Of a DNA stretch of 64,000 bases, positions 56,220 through 64,000 are shown one piece after another. The DNA is from an uncultured Wenzhouxiangella sp. (GTDB lineage: Bacteria; Pseudomonadota; Gammaproteobacteria; Xanthomonadales; Wenzhouxiangellaceae). Position 1 is the first letter of the stretch, and each line of letters starts with the position of its first letter. The notes beneath the pieces are model-generated. The model worked only from the letters and a program-made list of their open reading frames with translations, did no database searches and had not been told where the DNA came from. The translations under genes were made by a program, and so were the position numbers. The stretch is taken from positions 62,001 through 126,000 of the forward strand of contig CAJXNL010000003.1 of NCBI GenBank assembly GCA_913057195.1. Direction: 5' to 3'.

Positions 56220-57329
56220 CTTTCACGCCAAAAACCCGGGATCTGTGCCGTGTCACGACTGTTCGCCTTCATCGCCCAATTCGTCGTTCTCGGTTTGGCG
56301 CTGGCCTTTGTTGCCGTTTGGATCCGCCCTGAATGGTTGCCCACCGCCCCACCCCAGCCAGCCAGCCACGCCACCGCGGTCAGCCGCGCTGCGCCAGCGG
56401 TGGTCAGCGTCTATACCCGAACGCTGATTCAAGAATCTCTGGGCCTTCGAAGTTCCAACCCTTTATTTCGAGCGCTTTACCGCGATCGCATGATCACGCG
56501 CCCCCAAAGTGGGTTGGGCTCAGGCGTGATCTTAGACGAGCAGGGGCATGTGGTCACCACCCGCCATGTGATCGATGGGGTCGATGACATCGCCGTGGCC
56601 CTGTGGGATGGCCGCGTTGCGCCCGCCGAGGTGGTGGGCACCGATGCCGATACCGATTTGGCGGTCTTAAAAGTCAGCCTCGATGGCCTCCCGCCGGCCC
56701 GTTTTGCACTGGATACGCCACCCAAAGTCGGTGACGTGGCGTTGGCCATCGGCAACCCTTTCGGTCTGAATCACACGGTCACCAGCGGCATTGTCAGCGC
56801 GCTGGGGCGTGGACAGCTGAACCTCACAAGCCTGGAGAATTTCATTCAAACCGACGCTGCGATCAACGCGGGCAACAGCGGTGGCGCGCTGATCAACACG
56901 CTCGGCTCGGTGATCGGCATCAACAGTGCCTCCATCAACGAAACGCAAGGCGCCGAGGGCATTGGGTTTGCGATCCCGGCCCCGATTGCATTGGCCGTGG
57001 CCAGCCAGCTGATCGAGTATGGCCAGGTGCGTCGAGGCTGGATTGGCGCCCAGTTTATCGACCCCCAGTTGAGGGCGCCGTATGTGGAAACCACCCCGCC
57101 GGCGGGCGCCGAGGTTGAGAGCGTGCAGCGACCAAGCCCCGCTTATGACGTGGGACTCATGGCCGGGGATCGAATCGTGGCAATCAACGGAGAGCCCATC
57201 GAGGATGCGCGCGCTCTGAGCTTTGCCATCGCCCAAACCCCACCGGGGGCCACCTTGAGGTTCGAGTTGATCCGCAATGGTCAGCGCTTTGTCACGCGCA
57301 TCAACATCCAGCAGCAGCCCGCCCGGTAA
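56202..57329 (+). CDS. degS: Membrane-anchored serine protease, DegS/AlgW-like
   Basis: A trypsin-like protease with one N-terminal transmembrane helix (FIAQFVVLGLALAFVAVW), a protease domain and one C-terminal PDZ domain. The catalytic triad is H122 (TTRHVIDG), D152 (DADTDLAVL) and S226 (AGNSGG). This layout is that of DegS/AlgW, which senses misfolded porins and starts the sigma-E response by cutting the anti-sigma factor. The frame starts at ATG 56202 (375 residues). GTG 56250 (MSRLFAFIAQ, 359 residues) fits the promoter better. It is divergent from petA. Confidence 0.88.
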   Translation: MSLFCNLSRQKPGICAVSRLFAFIAQFVVLGLALAFVAVWIRPEWLPTAPPQPASHATAVSRAAPAVVSVYTRTLIQESLGLRSSNPLFRALYRDRMITRPQSGLGSGVILDEQGHVVTTRHVIDGVDDIAVALWDGRVAPAEVVGTDADTDLAVLKVSLDGLPPARFALDTPPKVGDVALAIGNPFGLNHTVTSGIVSALGRGQLNLTSLENFIQTDAAINAGNSGGALINTLGSVIGINSASINETQGAEGIGFAIPAPIALAVASQLIEYGQVRRGWIGAQFIDPQLRAPYVETTPPAGAEVESVQRPSPAYDVGLMAGDRIVAINGEPIEDARALSFAIAQTPPGATLRFELIRNGQRFVTRINIQQQPAR

Positions 57330-57345
57330 TTGACGCCGGTTCACA

Positions 57346-57368
57346 CACCCCGAAATCGGTGCTTTTTT
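57346..57368 (+). terminator. Rho-independent terminator after the DegS-like gene
   Basis: CACC (57346-57349) pairs with GGTG (57358-57361), with an inner CCGA/TCGG alternative pairing, and is followed by six T at 57363-57368. It lies 17 bases after the stop. The T-run overlaps the stop codon of the convergent dcd gene. Confidence 0.5.
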
Positions 57369-57936
57369 AAGTGCGTGGCAACGTCACGCCGCGCTGGCCC
57401 ATGTACTTGCCGGCTCGATCAGCGTATGAGGTCTCGCAGACCTCATCAGAGGCCAAAAACAAAAATTGGGCCACCCCTTCATTGGCATAAATTCTGGCGG
57501 GCAGCGGTGTGGTGTTGGAAAACTCCAAGGTCACATGGCCCTCCCACTCAGGTTCCAACGGCGTGACATTTACAATGATGCCGCAGCGCGCGTAGGTGGA
57601 TTTGCCCAAACAGATCGTCAGGACATTGCGAGGGATTCGAAAGTACTCAACGGTTCGAGCCAGCGCGAACGAGTTGGGAGGAATGATGCACTCATCGCCT
57701 TGGATGTCCACGAAGCTGTTTTGATCAAACGCCTTGGGATCCACCACGGCAGAGTTGATGTTGGTAAACACCTTAAACTCATCCGCGCAGCGCCCGTCAT
57801 AACCATAGCTCGACGTGCCGTAGGAGACCAGCCGTTGGCCGTCTCCACCTTGTTTAATTTGGCCAGGTTCGAACGGCTCAATCATGCCATGCTCCTCGGC
57901 CATTCGACGGATCCAGCGGTCTGATTTGATACTCAC
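57367..57936 (-). CDS. dcd: dCTP deaminase
   Basis: Dcd converts dCTP to dUTP, supplying dTMP synthesis. The 189-residue protein contains [37 protein letters not shown] and the catalytic glutamate in [16 protein letters not shown]. It lies 71 bases downstream of apbC on the same strand and converges on the protease gene. The dcd-apbC-metG grouping is common in relatives. Confidence 0.96.
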   Translation of the reverse strand: MSIKSDRWIRRMAEEHGMIEPFEPGQIKQGGDGQRLVSYGTSSYGYDGRCADEFKVFTNINSAVVDPKAFDQNSFVDIQGDECIIPPNSFALARTVEYFRIPRNVLTICLGKSTYARCGIIVNVTPLEPEWEGHVTLEFSNTTPLPARIYANEGVAQFLFLASDEVCETSYADRAGKYMGQRGVTLPRT

Positions 57937-58007
57937 GCGGCAATGTCCTTCAAGTGATGGGCAGGTTTAATGTCAAAACGTTTGGATGCAGCGATGGAGG
58001 CATCCCA

Positions 58008-59090
58008 CTACTCCACAATTTTAATCTTTGGCATCCGCACCGTGCGATTTTGTGATTGCATGGCCAATCGCGCCGCCACCCGGCACGCAATCTCACCCAA
58101 GCGGTGACTCACGGGGTGGTCGGGCTGCGCCACCATCAGCGCCTGGCCCCCATCGATGGTTCGACCCAGCTGGGCATCTAAGGGCACTTGCCCCAACAGC
58201 GGAATGTTCATCTCTTCGGCGATGCGCTCACCGCCACCTGAACCGAAAATCGCATCCTCGTGCCCACACTGAGAGCAGATGTGCGTGCTCATGTTCTCAA
58301 CCACCCCCAACACCGGCACTTTCACCTTGCCAAACATCGCCACCGCGCGACGAACATCGTCAATCGCGACAGCTTGGGGCGTGGTCACCGTCACCACCCC
58401 GGCCACCGGCACTTTTTGTGCCAGCGTCAGCTGAATGTCTCCGGTGCCCGGGGGCAGGTCCAAAATCAAATAATCCAGGCCTTGCCACTGGGTTTGGTTG
58501 AGCATCTGTTGCAGCGCCTGCGTGGCAATCGGTCCGCGCCAGATCATCGCCTGGTCGACCTCGACCAGCACCCCGATCGACATGGCCTGCAGCCCCAGCG
58601 CTTCCATGGGAACGATGCGTTGCTCGCCGGCCGTCTGCGGCCGCCCAGACAAGCCCAACATTCTCGGAATGCTCGGGCCATAAATGTCGGCATCCAGTAT
58701 CCCAACCCGCGCGCCTTGAGCTTGAAGCGCCAGCGCCAAACTCACCGCGACGGTTGATTTTCCCACACCGCCTTTGCCTGAGGCCACGGCAATGATGTTG
58801 CCCACGCCATCGAGTGGAGCGAGCCCGTCTTGCACCGCATGCGGCACAATCGCGTGGCTGATCTCAACACTGACCGCCTGCACCCGCTCATCCGCCATCA
58901 ACGTCGAGCGGATGGCGGCCTCAAGCGGCGCACGGGTCTGCTGACAGGGGTATCCCAGCACCACATCCAAAGCCACGCGCCCATCGCGCTCGACCAAATC
59001 CCGAACCGCTGAACCCAATGGCGCTTGGTTGTTGGGATCGATGACCGCCGAGGCCTTGGCCTTTAACTCTTTGTCTACGCTGCCAGACAC
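58008..59090 (-). CDS. apbC: ApbC (Mrp), iron-sulfur cluster carrier ATPase
   Basis: A 360-residue Mrp/NBP35-type P-loop protein. The N-terminal DUF59-like domain (about 1-85) is followed by the deviant Walker A ASGKGGVGKSTVA. The cluster-binding cysteines are in CSQCG, and family blocks ILDLPPGTGDIQLTLAQ and GVVENMS are present. It moves [4Fe-4S] clusters to apoproteins. AAGGAGCAG precedes ATG. It is divergent from metG. Confidence 0.94.
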   Translation of the reverse strand: MSGSVDKELKAKASAVIDPNNQAPLGSAVRDLVERDGRVALDVVLGYPCQQTRAPLEAAIRSTLMADERVQAVSVEISHAIVPHAVQDGLAPLDGVGNIIAVASGKGGVGKSTVAVSLALALQAQGARVGILDADIYGPSIPRMLGLSGRPQTAGEQRIVPMEALGLQAMSIGVLVEVDQAMIWRGPIATQALQQMLNQTQWQGLDYLILDLPPGTGDIQLTLAQKVPVAGVVTVTTPQAVAIDDVRRAVAMFGKVKVPVLGVVENMSTHICSQCGHEDAIFGSGGGERIAEEMNIPLLGQVPLDAQLGRTIDGGQALMVAQPDHPVSHRLGEIACRVAARLAMQSQNRTVRMPKIKIVE

Positions 59091-59215
59091 ATCTGCTCCT
59101 TAGCAATCGCTGCGCTCGGCCGTCCCAGGCGTTGCCCACCCACCCAATGACCCCCAAAATTGCGCGCCTTTCATTGTAGCGAACCACACCAGACGTTGAG
59201 CATCAACATGCGATA

Positions 59216-60874
59216 ATGTCGAACATGACTCAACGACGCATTTTGGTCACCGCTGCTTTGCCCTACGCCAATGGCGCCATCCATTTGGGGCACATGCTCG
59301 AATACGTTCAAACCGACATTTGGGCTCGGTTCCAACGCGCCATGGGCCATGAGGTGTGGTTTGCCTGGGCCGATGATGCCCACGGCACGCCCATCATGCT
59401 CCACGCTCAAAAACAAGGCATCTCGCCAGAACAACTCATTGAACAAATGGCTGCAGAACATCAGCGCGACTTCGAGGACTTTGGGTTGAGCTACGACGCC
59501 TATGGCTCCACCCACTCCGAGACCAACCGGGCGCTGGTGGAGTTGATTTGGTCGCGATTAAATGACGCCGGCGCCGTCACCCGGCGCACCATTGCGCAGT
59601 ATTTTGACCCCGACGAGGGCATGTTTCTGCCCGATCGATTCATTCGCGGCACCTGCCCGAAATGTCACACCTCCGATCAGGCCGGCGATTCGTGTGATGC
59701 CTGCGGAGCCAGCTACGACCCCACCGACCTCATCGAGCCGCACTCGGCCGTCTCAGGCGCCGAACCGGTCCTTAAAGACACCGAGCACTTCTTTGTATCT
59801 TTGGATGCGTTTCAACAGGCCCTGAGCGAATGGATTCACTCCGGCGCGGTGCAAACCGAAGTGGCCAACAAACTCAATGAATGGCTCGGAGACCGTCTTC
59901 GAGATTGGGATGTCACGCGCGATGCACCGTATTTTGGCTTTGCCATTCCCGGCCAACCAGACAAGTATTTTTATGTTTGGTTGGATGCCCCGGTGGGTTA
60001 TCTGGCCAGCTTTCAATCCATCTGCGAGCGCGAAGGATTGGATTTTGATGAATGGATGGCGCCGACGACCAACACCGAAATGCACCACTTTATTGGCAAG
60101 GACATCATTTATTTTCACTGCCTGTTTTGGCCGGCGATGCTCGAAGGCGCGGGCTTTCGAAAACCCACCGCAGTGCACGCGCATGGATTTTTGACCGTCA
60201 ATGGCGCAAAAATGTCGAAATCCCGCGGCACTTTTATTAAAGCGCGCACGTGGCTGGACCACATCAACCCCGATGCGCTTCGATACTACTTCGCCGCCAA
60301 ACTCACCCCGAGTCTGGCCGACATTGACCTGTCTTTGGATGACTTTAAGGCCCGGGTGGATGCCGATCTCGTGGGCAAGCTGGTCAACATTGCCTCGCGC
60401 TCGTCGGGCTTTGTCCACAAACTGGGCGATGGTCGGTTGAGCGAGGCCCTGCGCGATCCTGACCTGTATGCCCACTTTCTGGCACAAAAGTCAGCGGTCG
60501 CTGAAGATTACGACAACAGAAACTTTGCCGGTGCGGTGCGCCGAATCATGACGCTGGCCGATGAGGCCAATCAATACGTCGACCAACACAAGCCCTGGCA
60601 AATGGCCAAAGAGGCCGGGCGGGAGGCCGAAGTGTTGGCGGTGTGCACCCAGGCGCTCAATCTATTTCGGGTCATGATGACCTGGCTGGCACCGGTGATT
60701 CCAACCACCGCCGCCCGCGCCGGTGAATTTTTAAATGCCCCAATGGATGACTTCCACGGCCCTGACACGCCACTGCTCGATCACCGCATCGAGGCCTTTC
60801 AACCGCTGATGCGCCGGATCGATCCGGCCCAGCTCGAGCAAGTCATCGAGGCCAGCAAAGCGTCCCTCGGCTGA
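59216..60874 (+). CDS. metG: Methionyl-tRNA synthetase, short form
   Basis: A class I synthetase of 552 residues. The HIGH motif is HLGH near residue 24 and KMSKS is near residue 332 ([12 protein letters not shown]). The zinc knuckle has CPKC and CDAC near residues 145-162. The anticodon-binding helical domain ends the protein. The extra C-terminal tRNA-binding (Trbp111-like) dimerisation domain of the 677-residue E. coli enzyme is absent. ATG 59225 (MTQRR) is an alternative start. rsxA follows after 22 bases. Confidence 0.95.
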   Translation: MSNMTQRRILVTAALPYANGAIHLGHMLEYVQTDIWARFQRAMGHEVWFAWADDAHGTPIMLHAQKQGISPEQLIEQMAAEHQRDFEDFGLSYDAYGSTHSETNRALVELIWSRLNDAGAVTRRTIAQYFDPDEGMFLPDRFIRGTCPKCHTSDQAGDSCDACGASYDPTDLIEPHSAVSGAEPVLKDTEHFFVSLDAFQQALSEWIHSGAVQTEVANKLNEWLGDRLRDWDVTRDAPYFGFAIPGQPDKYFYVWLDAPVGYLASFQSICEREGLDFDEWMAPTTNTEMHHFIGKDIIYFHCLFWPAMLEGAGFRKPTAVHAHGFLTVNGAKMSKSRGTFIKARTWLDHINPDALRYYFAAKLTPSLADIDLSLDDFKARVDADLVGKLVNIASRSSGFVHKLGDGRLSEALRDPDLYAHFLAQKSAVAEDYDNRNFAGAVRRIMTLADEANQYVDQHKPWQMAKEAGREAEVLAVCTQALNLFRVMMTWLAPVIPTTAARAGEFLNAPMDDFHGPDTPLLDHRIEAFQPLMRRIDPAQLEQVIEASKASLG

Positions 60875-60896
60875 TGGGGTAGGAGACGCACACGCC

Positions 60897-61475
60897 ATGG
60901 ACTGGGTCTTTATCTTGGTGTCTGCTGCATTGGTCAATAACTTTGTGTTGATCAAGTTCTTGGGGCTTTGTCCGTTTATGGGGGTCTCCGCCCGGCTCGA
61001 ATCGGCCATCGGCATGGCGATGGCCACGGCATTTGTATTGACCCTGGCCTCGGTGAGCAGCCATTTGGTGATGACGTATGTCTTGGTGCCGCTGTCGCTG
61101 GAGTATCTGTCCACGGTGGCCTTTATCGTCATCATTGCCGGCTTGGTGCAGCTGACCGAGCAATTCATGCGCCACACGGCGCCGGTCTTGCACCGCGTGC
61201 TGGGGATTTATTTGCCACTGATCACCAGCAACTGCGCCGTGCTCGGCGTGGCGCTTTTAAATGCCCGCCAGCACCACTCCCTGGTCGAGTCGGCGCTGTA
61301 CGGATTCGGCGCCGCCCTTGGCTTTGGGTTGGTGTTGGTCGCGTTGGCCGCGATGCGCCAGCGCCTCACCCTGGCCGACGTGCCGAAAAGCTTCCAAGGC
61401 GCCCCGATTGGGTTGGTGACCGCCGGTTTGATGGCGCTTGCGTTCATGGGCTTTACGGGCTTTGCCAAACTATGA
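60897..61475 (+). CDS. rsxA: RsxA (RnfA) membrane subunit
   Basis: A 192-residue, six-helix membrane subunit of the Rnf/Rsx ion-pumping electron transfer complex. The N-terminus [19 protein letters not shown] and the central [14 protein letters not shown] are highly conserved; the cysteines of these blocks are thought to hold a membrane [2Fe-2S] cluster with RsxE. It opens the rsx operon and overlaps rsxB by ATGA. Confidence 0.96.
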   Translation: MDWVFILVSAALVNNFVLIKFLGLCPFMGVSARLESAIGMAMATAFVLTLASVSSHLVMTYVLVPLSLEYLSTVAFIVIIAGLVQLTEQFMRHTAPVLHRVLGIYLPLITSNCAVLGVALLNARQHHSLVESALYGFGAALGFGLVLVALAAMRQRLTLADVPKSFQGAPIGLVTAGLMALAFMGFTGFAKL

Positions 61476-62035
61476 GCATGGGGCTGGGTGTGGTGGTGCT
61501 GGTGGCGATGGTGGCGATCATCGTGGGGCTTTTGGCTTGGCTGGGTCAGCGCTTTCAAGCCAACGACACCACCCTCGCCGATGAGATTGATGCGCTGCTG
61601 CCCCAAACCCAGTGCGCGCAGTGCGGCTACCCAGGCTGTCGACCTTACGCCGAGGCCATTGCCCAAGGCGAGGCGGCCATCAATCAGTGCCCCCCGGGGG
61701 GACAGGCCGGGGTCGACGCTTTGGCGCACCTATTGGGGGTGGAGAGCCTGCCTTTGAATGAAGACCACGGCGAGCACAAACCACCGATGGTGGCCGTCAT
61801 TGATGAAGACCGCTGCATTGGGTGCACGCTGTGCATCAACGCCTGCCCAGTGGATGCGATCTTGGGCGCCCAAAAGCAGATGCATACCGTCATCGCTGAT
61901 GAATGCACGGGCTGCGAGCTGTGCTTGGCCCCCTGCCCGGTCGACTGCATTGATTTGATCCCTGCGCCGCGACCTTCGATCCGCCCGCGGCCCACCACCG
62001 ATCCATCGATTCCCATTCGGGTGGCTGGGGCATGA
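61472..62035 (+). CDS. rsxB: RsxB (RnfB) iron-sulfur subunit
   Basis: A 187-residue protein with an N-terminal anchor helix, a Fe-S domain with [16 protein letters not shown], and two ferredoxin-type [4Fe-4S] sites ([13 protein letters not shown] and [13 protein letters not shown]). RsxB passes electrons within the Rnf complex. The start is fixed by the ATGA shared with rsxA. The C-terminal Pro/Arg-rich tail is variable in the family. Confidence 0.95.
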   Translation: MSMGLGVVVLVAMVAIIVGLLAWLGQRFQANDTTLADEIDALLPQTQCAQCGYPGCRPYAEAIAQGEAAINQCPPGGQAGVDALAHLLGVESLPLNEDHGEHKPPMVAVIDEDRCIGCTLCINACPVDAILGAQKQMHTVIADECTGCELCLAPCPVDCIDLIPAPRPSIRPRPTTDPSIPIRVAGA

Positions 62036-63669
62036 ACGCAGCGCCGGCGCCGTTTCCGGGTGGACGCACGTTGGCACACCACAAAGCAGCGCCGTTGGCC
62101 CAACCAATCGTGCCCGCCCCGCGGCCTCGCGCACTGAATCTGCCGCTCCACGGCTACGCCGGCGAACCTGAGCCCGATCTTGAGGCCCGCTTACAGGTTC
62201 AACCCGGACAGCGCGTGGTCGCCGGCGAGCTGCTGCTTGCCCACCAAGACGATGCCCACCCGGCGTTGCACGCGCCCCTGGCGGGCGTGTTTACGGGCCT
62301 CCATCGATGCGCGGCGCCCACCGATCCATGGGCGGCTGCCCAACACTTGCAGATTGAGGTGGCCACCGACGCCGAGCCTGTGCAACCCCCTGACGATGCC
62401 CCGGCCGATCTCGATCTCACGGGCGTCTCGGCGACGGACGTCATCGAAGCGCTCAAACGCTGCGGCGTGGTGGGCTTGGGCGGCGCGCGGTTCCCGACGG
62501 CCGAAAAAGTTCGCCACGGCCAAGGCGCAGTGGAGACTTTGATTATCAATGGGGTGGGCTGCGAGCCCTACATCGCGTGCGATGAAGCTTTAATGTATGC
62601 CCGACCCCGCGCCATCATTTTGGGCGCGCGGTTGCTGGCACGCGCATTGGCGGCCCGCCGCATTGTGATCGCGCTGGAAGACCCAGTGGCTGATGCCCAC
62701 GGGTCGCTGGTCACCCGCTTGAATGACGACCTGCAGGCCCTCGGTCCGGTGGACGTGGAGATTGATGTCGTCCAAGTCCCCGAACGCTATCCGCAAGGCG
62801 CCGAGCGCCAGCTCATTCAAACGCTGACAGGCCAGGCCATCCCCCATCATCAGCTGCCTCAATCGTTCGGGCTGTTGGTCAGCAACGTGGCGACCGCCGC
62901 CAGCGCGTTCGATGCCACGATTCATCAACGCCCCCTCACCCATCGCGTGGTGACGGTGACCGGACCGGCGATGGCTCAGCCAATGAATGTCTATGCCCCC
63001 ATCGGCAGCGCGGTGGCAGACCTGATTGAGCTGGCCGGGGGGCGCCCCGATGACAACGCTCGGTGGGTCCTCGGTGGTCCGCTGTCAGGTCAACCCATCC
63101 ACAACTTGGCCGCCAGCATTGATAAAGGCAGCCTGTGCGTGTTGGGATTGCCCGAAGAATCTTCTTCGGCCCGCCAATCACCCTTGCCATGCATCAACTG
63201 CGGGTTTTGTGTGTCGGTGTGCCCCGCCCAGCTGCTGCCCCAGCAGCTGTTTAAACTCGCACAGCACGGTCAACACACCGAGGCCCAGGCCCTGGGCATG
63301 ATGGACTGCATTGAGTGTGGCTTGTGCGCGGAGGTGTGCCCCAGCCACCTGCCTTTGGTCGACGCCTACCGCCACAGCAAAGATTGGCTGCGCGCCCAGC
63401 AACGCGATGAGCGCGCCCAACAGCGCGCCAAGCGTCGGTTTGATGCCCGCCAGGCGCGCATTGAAAAGCAGCAAAGCGCCGATCAAGCCCGCCGCCAAGC
63501 GCGTGCCGAGCGGTTGCAATCACAAGCCGCGGCGCAATCGGAGATCGAGGCCGCGCTGGCCCGGGCGCGCGCGAAAAAGACAGGGCCCCACTCCCCAACC
63601 GAATCAGGCAAAACGGGCAAAACGGGCGAGTCGGGCGACAAGGGCAACGGCGGAGATCCTGCAACGTGA
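62032..63669 (+). CDS. rsxC: RsxC (RnfC) NADH-binding subunit
   Basis: A 545-residue peripheral subunit. It has an N-terminal barrel-sandwich domain, a flavin/NADH-binding Rossmann-like domain with [13 protein letters not shown] and [16 protein letters not shown], an SLBB domain, and two [4Fe-4S] sites starting at C387 ([12 protein letters not shown]) and C426 ([12 protein letters not shown]). The last 90 residues are Arg/Gln/Ala-rich and then Gly/Lys-rich ([10 protein letters not shown]). It overlaps rsxB and rsxD by four bases each. Confidence 0.95.
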   Translation: MNAAPAPFPGGRTLAHHKAAPLAQPIVPAPRPRALNLPLHGYAGEPEPDLEARLQVQPGQRVVAGELLLAHQDDAHPALHAPLAGVFTGLHRCAAPTDPWAAAQHLQIEVATDAEPVQPPDDAPADLDLTGVSATDVIEALKRCGVVGLGGARFPTAEKVRHGQGAVETLIINGVGCEPYIACDEALMYARPRAIILGARLLARALAARRIVIALEDPVADAHGSLVTRLNDDLQALGPVDVEIDVVQVPERYPQGAERQLIQTLTGQAIPHHQLPQSFGLLVSNVATAASAFDATIHQRPLTHRVVTVTGPAMAQPMNVYAPIGSAVADLIELAGGRPDDNARWVLGGPLSGQPIHNLAASIDKGSLCVLGLPEESSSARQSPLPCINCGFCVSVCPAQLLPQQLFKLAQHGQHTEAQALGMMDCIECGLCAEVCPSHLPLVDAYRHSKDWLRAQQRDERAQQRAKRRFDARQARIEKQQSADQARRQARAERLQSQAAAQSEIEAALARARAKKTGPHSPTESGKTGKTGESGDKGNGGDPAT

Positions 63670-64000
63670 GCGTCACCACCGGCCCCCACCGACCCAGCCG
63701 CGTCCGTGTCAGCACCGTCATGGGTCGGGTGGTGATCGCCTTGATCCCCGCCGTGGCGGTTCATACTTGGGTGTTTGGCACCGGGGTGTTGGTCCAGATG
63801 GCGCTGGCCGTGGGTTGGGCTTACCTGTTTGAGGGGGTGATGCTGTGGGCACGCGGGCGTGCCCTTGGCCCATTCATCAGCGATCACAGCGCGGCGCTGG
63901 CCGGGGTGTTGTTGGCGCTGTGCCTGCCCCCACTCGCGCCCTGGTATGTGGGTGCGACGGGCATGCTGTTTGCCATTGTGGTGGCCAAACACCTCTATGG
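63666..64000 (+). CDS. rsxD: RsxD (RnfD) membrane subunit, N-terminal part
   Basis: The start of the fourth rsx gene, 111 codons before the window edge. GTG 63666 shares bases with the rsxC stop (GTGA). The peptide contains RVVIALIPAVAVHTWVFG and following hydrophobic helices typical of RnfD (NqrB family), which carries a covalently bound FMN further on, beyond the window. rsxG and rsxE are expected downstream but are not visible. Confidence 0.92.
   Translation, partial: MSVTTGPHRPSRVRVSTVMGRVVIALIPAVAVHTWVFGTGVLVQMALAVGWAYLFEGVMLWARGRALGPFISDHSAALAGVLLALCLPPLAPWYVGATGMLFAIVVAKHLY

Noticed and set aside
60968-61471. Extension of the rsxB frame through rsxA
   Set aside because: This is the second frame of rsxA. 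RsxB homology begins at ATG 61472, which overlaps the rsxA stop.

Overview
The window is a compact, moderately GC-rich stretch of gammaproteobacterial chromosome. The evidence is gene order: dapF-DUF484-xerC, hslVU, mlaFEDCB, ccmABCDEFGHI, serC-pheA-hisC-aroA-cmk-rpsA-ihfB-lapAB, mutL-miaA-hfq-hflX-hflK-hflC-purA, surE-pcm-nlpD, sspB-sspA-petCBA, and apbC/dcd-metG-rsxABCD. Several of these junctions are typical of the Pseudomonadales/Oceanospirillales side of the class. I cannot name the species. I see no tRNA, rRNA, insertion sequence, prophage or CRISPR array. No gene-free stretch exceeds 300 bases. Start-stop overlaps (ATGA, GTGA) are very common, so most genes are probably translationally coupled in long operons.

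Layout. 0-4.2 kb: the edge of a membrane protein, a carboxylesterase, lptM, a methyltransferase where lysA often sits, dapF, a DUF484 gene and xerC. 4.3-12.7 kb: hslVU, the complete Mla phospholipid system including mlaA, kbl, and a Baeyer-Villiger-type monooxygenase. 12.7-19.3 kb: the full System I cytochrome c maturation operon. 19.3-26.2 kb: an epimerase, a fused E1 dehydrogenase, gcdH, two small c-type cytochromes, nfuA and an esterase. 26.2-32.7 kb (minus strand): a WbpM-like sugar dehydratase, a WecA/WbpL-like phosphotransferase, lapBA, ihfB and rpsA. 32.8-40.7 kb (minus): cmk, aroA, hisC, pheA, serC, serS, purA. 40.7-48.5 kb (minus): hflCK, hflX, hfq, miaA, mutL, amiB. 48.6-52.8 kb: a YqaA-NlpD fusion, pcm, surE, smrB, a DUF3301 gene and sspB. 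52.8-57.9 kb: sspA, the cytochrome bc1 operon petABC, a DegS-like protease and dcd. 58-64 kb: apbC, metG and the start of the rsx (rnf) operon, cut by the window edge in rsxD.

Functional picture. The bc1 complex, the ccm operon and the small cytochromes describe an aerobic, cytochrome c-based respiratory chain. Envelope upkeep is strongly represented: LptM and LapAB (LPS assembly and dosage), Mla (outer-membrane lipid asymmetry), a DegS-like stress protease, and NlpD plus an AmiB/C-type amidase (septal peptidoglycan splitting).

The most unusual feature is a single reading frame at 48.6-50.0 kb. In it a YqaA/DedA-family membrane protein is continuous with an NlpD-type LysM/LytM amidase activator, and the last membrane helix of the first overlaps the lipobox of the second. 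It lies directly upstream of, and on the same strand as, an amidase gene of the type NlpD activates. The gap between them carries a candidate promoter and a 14-bp direct repeat with a 21-bp period. A second notable point is that hflX probably starts at an ATT codon.
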